DNA from: Flavobacterium sp.
Lineage (GTDB): Bacteria; Bacteroidota; Bacteroidia; Flavobacteriales; Flavobacteriaceae
DNA: 15,014 nucleotides
Direction: 5' to 3'
NCBI GenBank assembly: GCA_012032075.1
Contig: JAAURU010000028.1
Coordinates: 1 to 15,014 of the forward strand
Shown here piece by piece: positions 15,010 to 15,014 of this stretch (its first letter is position 1; each line of letters opens with the position of its first letter). A program made the translations under genes and the position numbers. The notes under the pieces were generated by a model. The model searched no databases. It had not been told where the DNA came from and was given only the letters and a program-made list of their open reading frames with translations.

Positions 15010-15014
15010 AAATA

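Overview
The window is AT-rich DNA from a member of the Bacteroidota, most likely a Flavobacterium-like Flavobacteriaceae. The signs are the Bacteroidota -7 promoter element TAnnTTTG in front of several genes, a 6S-Flavo-type RNA between zapA and rny, a TonB-dependent receptor with a carboxypeptidase-regulatory-like N-terminus, and many Bacteroidota-style lipoproteins.

Layout, left half (1-9402). This is conserved chromosomal backbone. It starts with the 3' part of a Crp/Fnr regulator, then an outer-membrane beta-barrel protein, a strong terminator and the xerD tyrosine recombinase. A nested palindromic repeat lies between xerD and the converging rny. The minus-strand cluster, read right to left, is a coiled-coil protein, zapA, 6S RNA and rny (RNase Y); it links cell division, polymerase control and mRNA decay. 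Divergent from it lies an envelope pair: an M23 peptidase, then 12 bases later a TonB-dependent receptor.

Layout, right half (9403-15014). This looks accessory. It holds an EF-hand-like lipoprotein and then a probable effector/immunity module: a 493-residue HExxH metallopeptidase, a small lipoprotein overlapping it by ATGA, and a small membrane protein. Copies of the 12-mer TAGAAGTTAGAA flank the module in opposite orientation. Next come an orphan XRE regulator, a candidate operator, and a cysteine-rich lipoprotein enclosed by a perfect 9-bp GC-rich inverted repeat. The window ends with a shortened amj-like lipid II flippase gene joined to an N-terminally truncated FkbM-type methyltransferase.

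Quality warning. Twelve single-base insertions or deletions break otherwise well-conserved reading frames from about position 3000 onward (rny, M23 peptidase, four in the TonB receptor, effector, Cys-rich lipoprotein, amj, two in the methyltransferase). Nearly all lie in A or T runs or AA/TT pairs, and each is repaired by one base. This fits sequencing or assembly error better than gene decay. The affected genes are therefore described as their corrected, full-length products.
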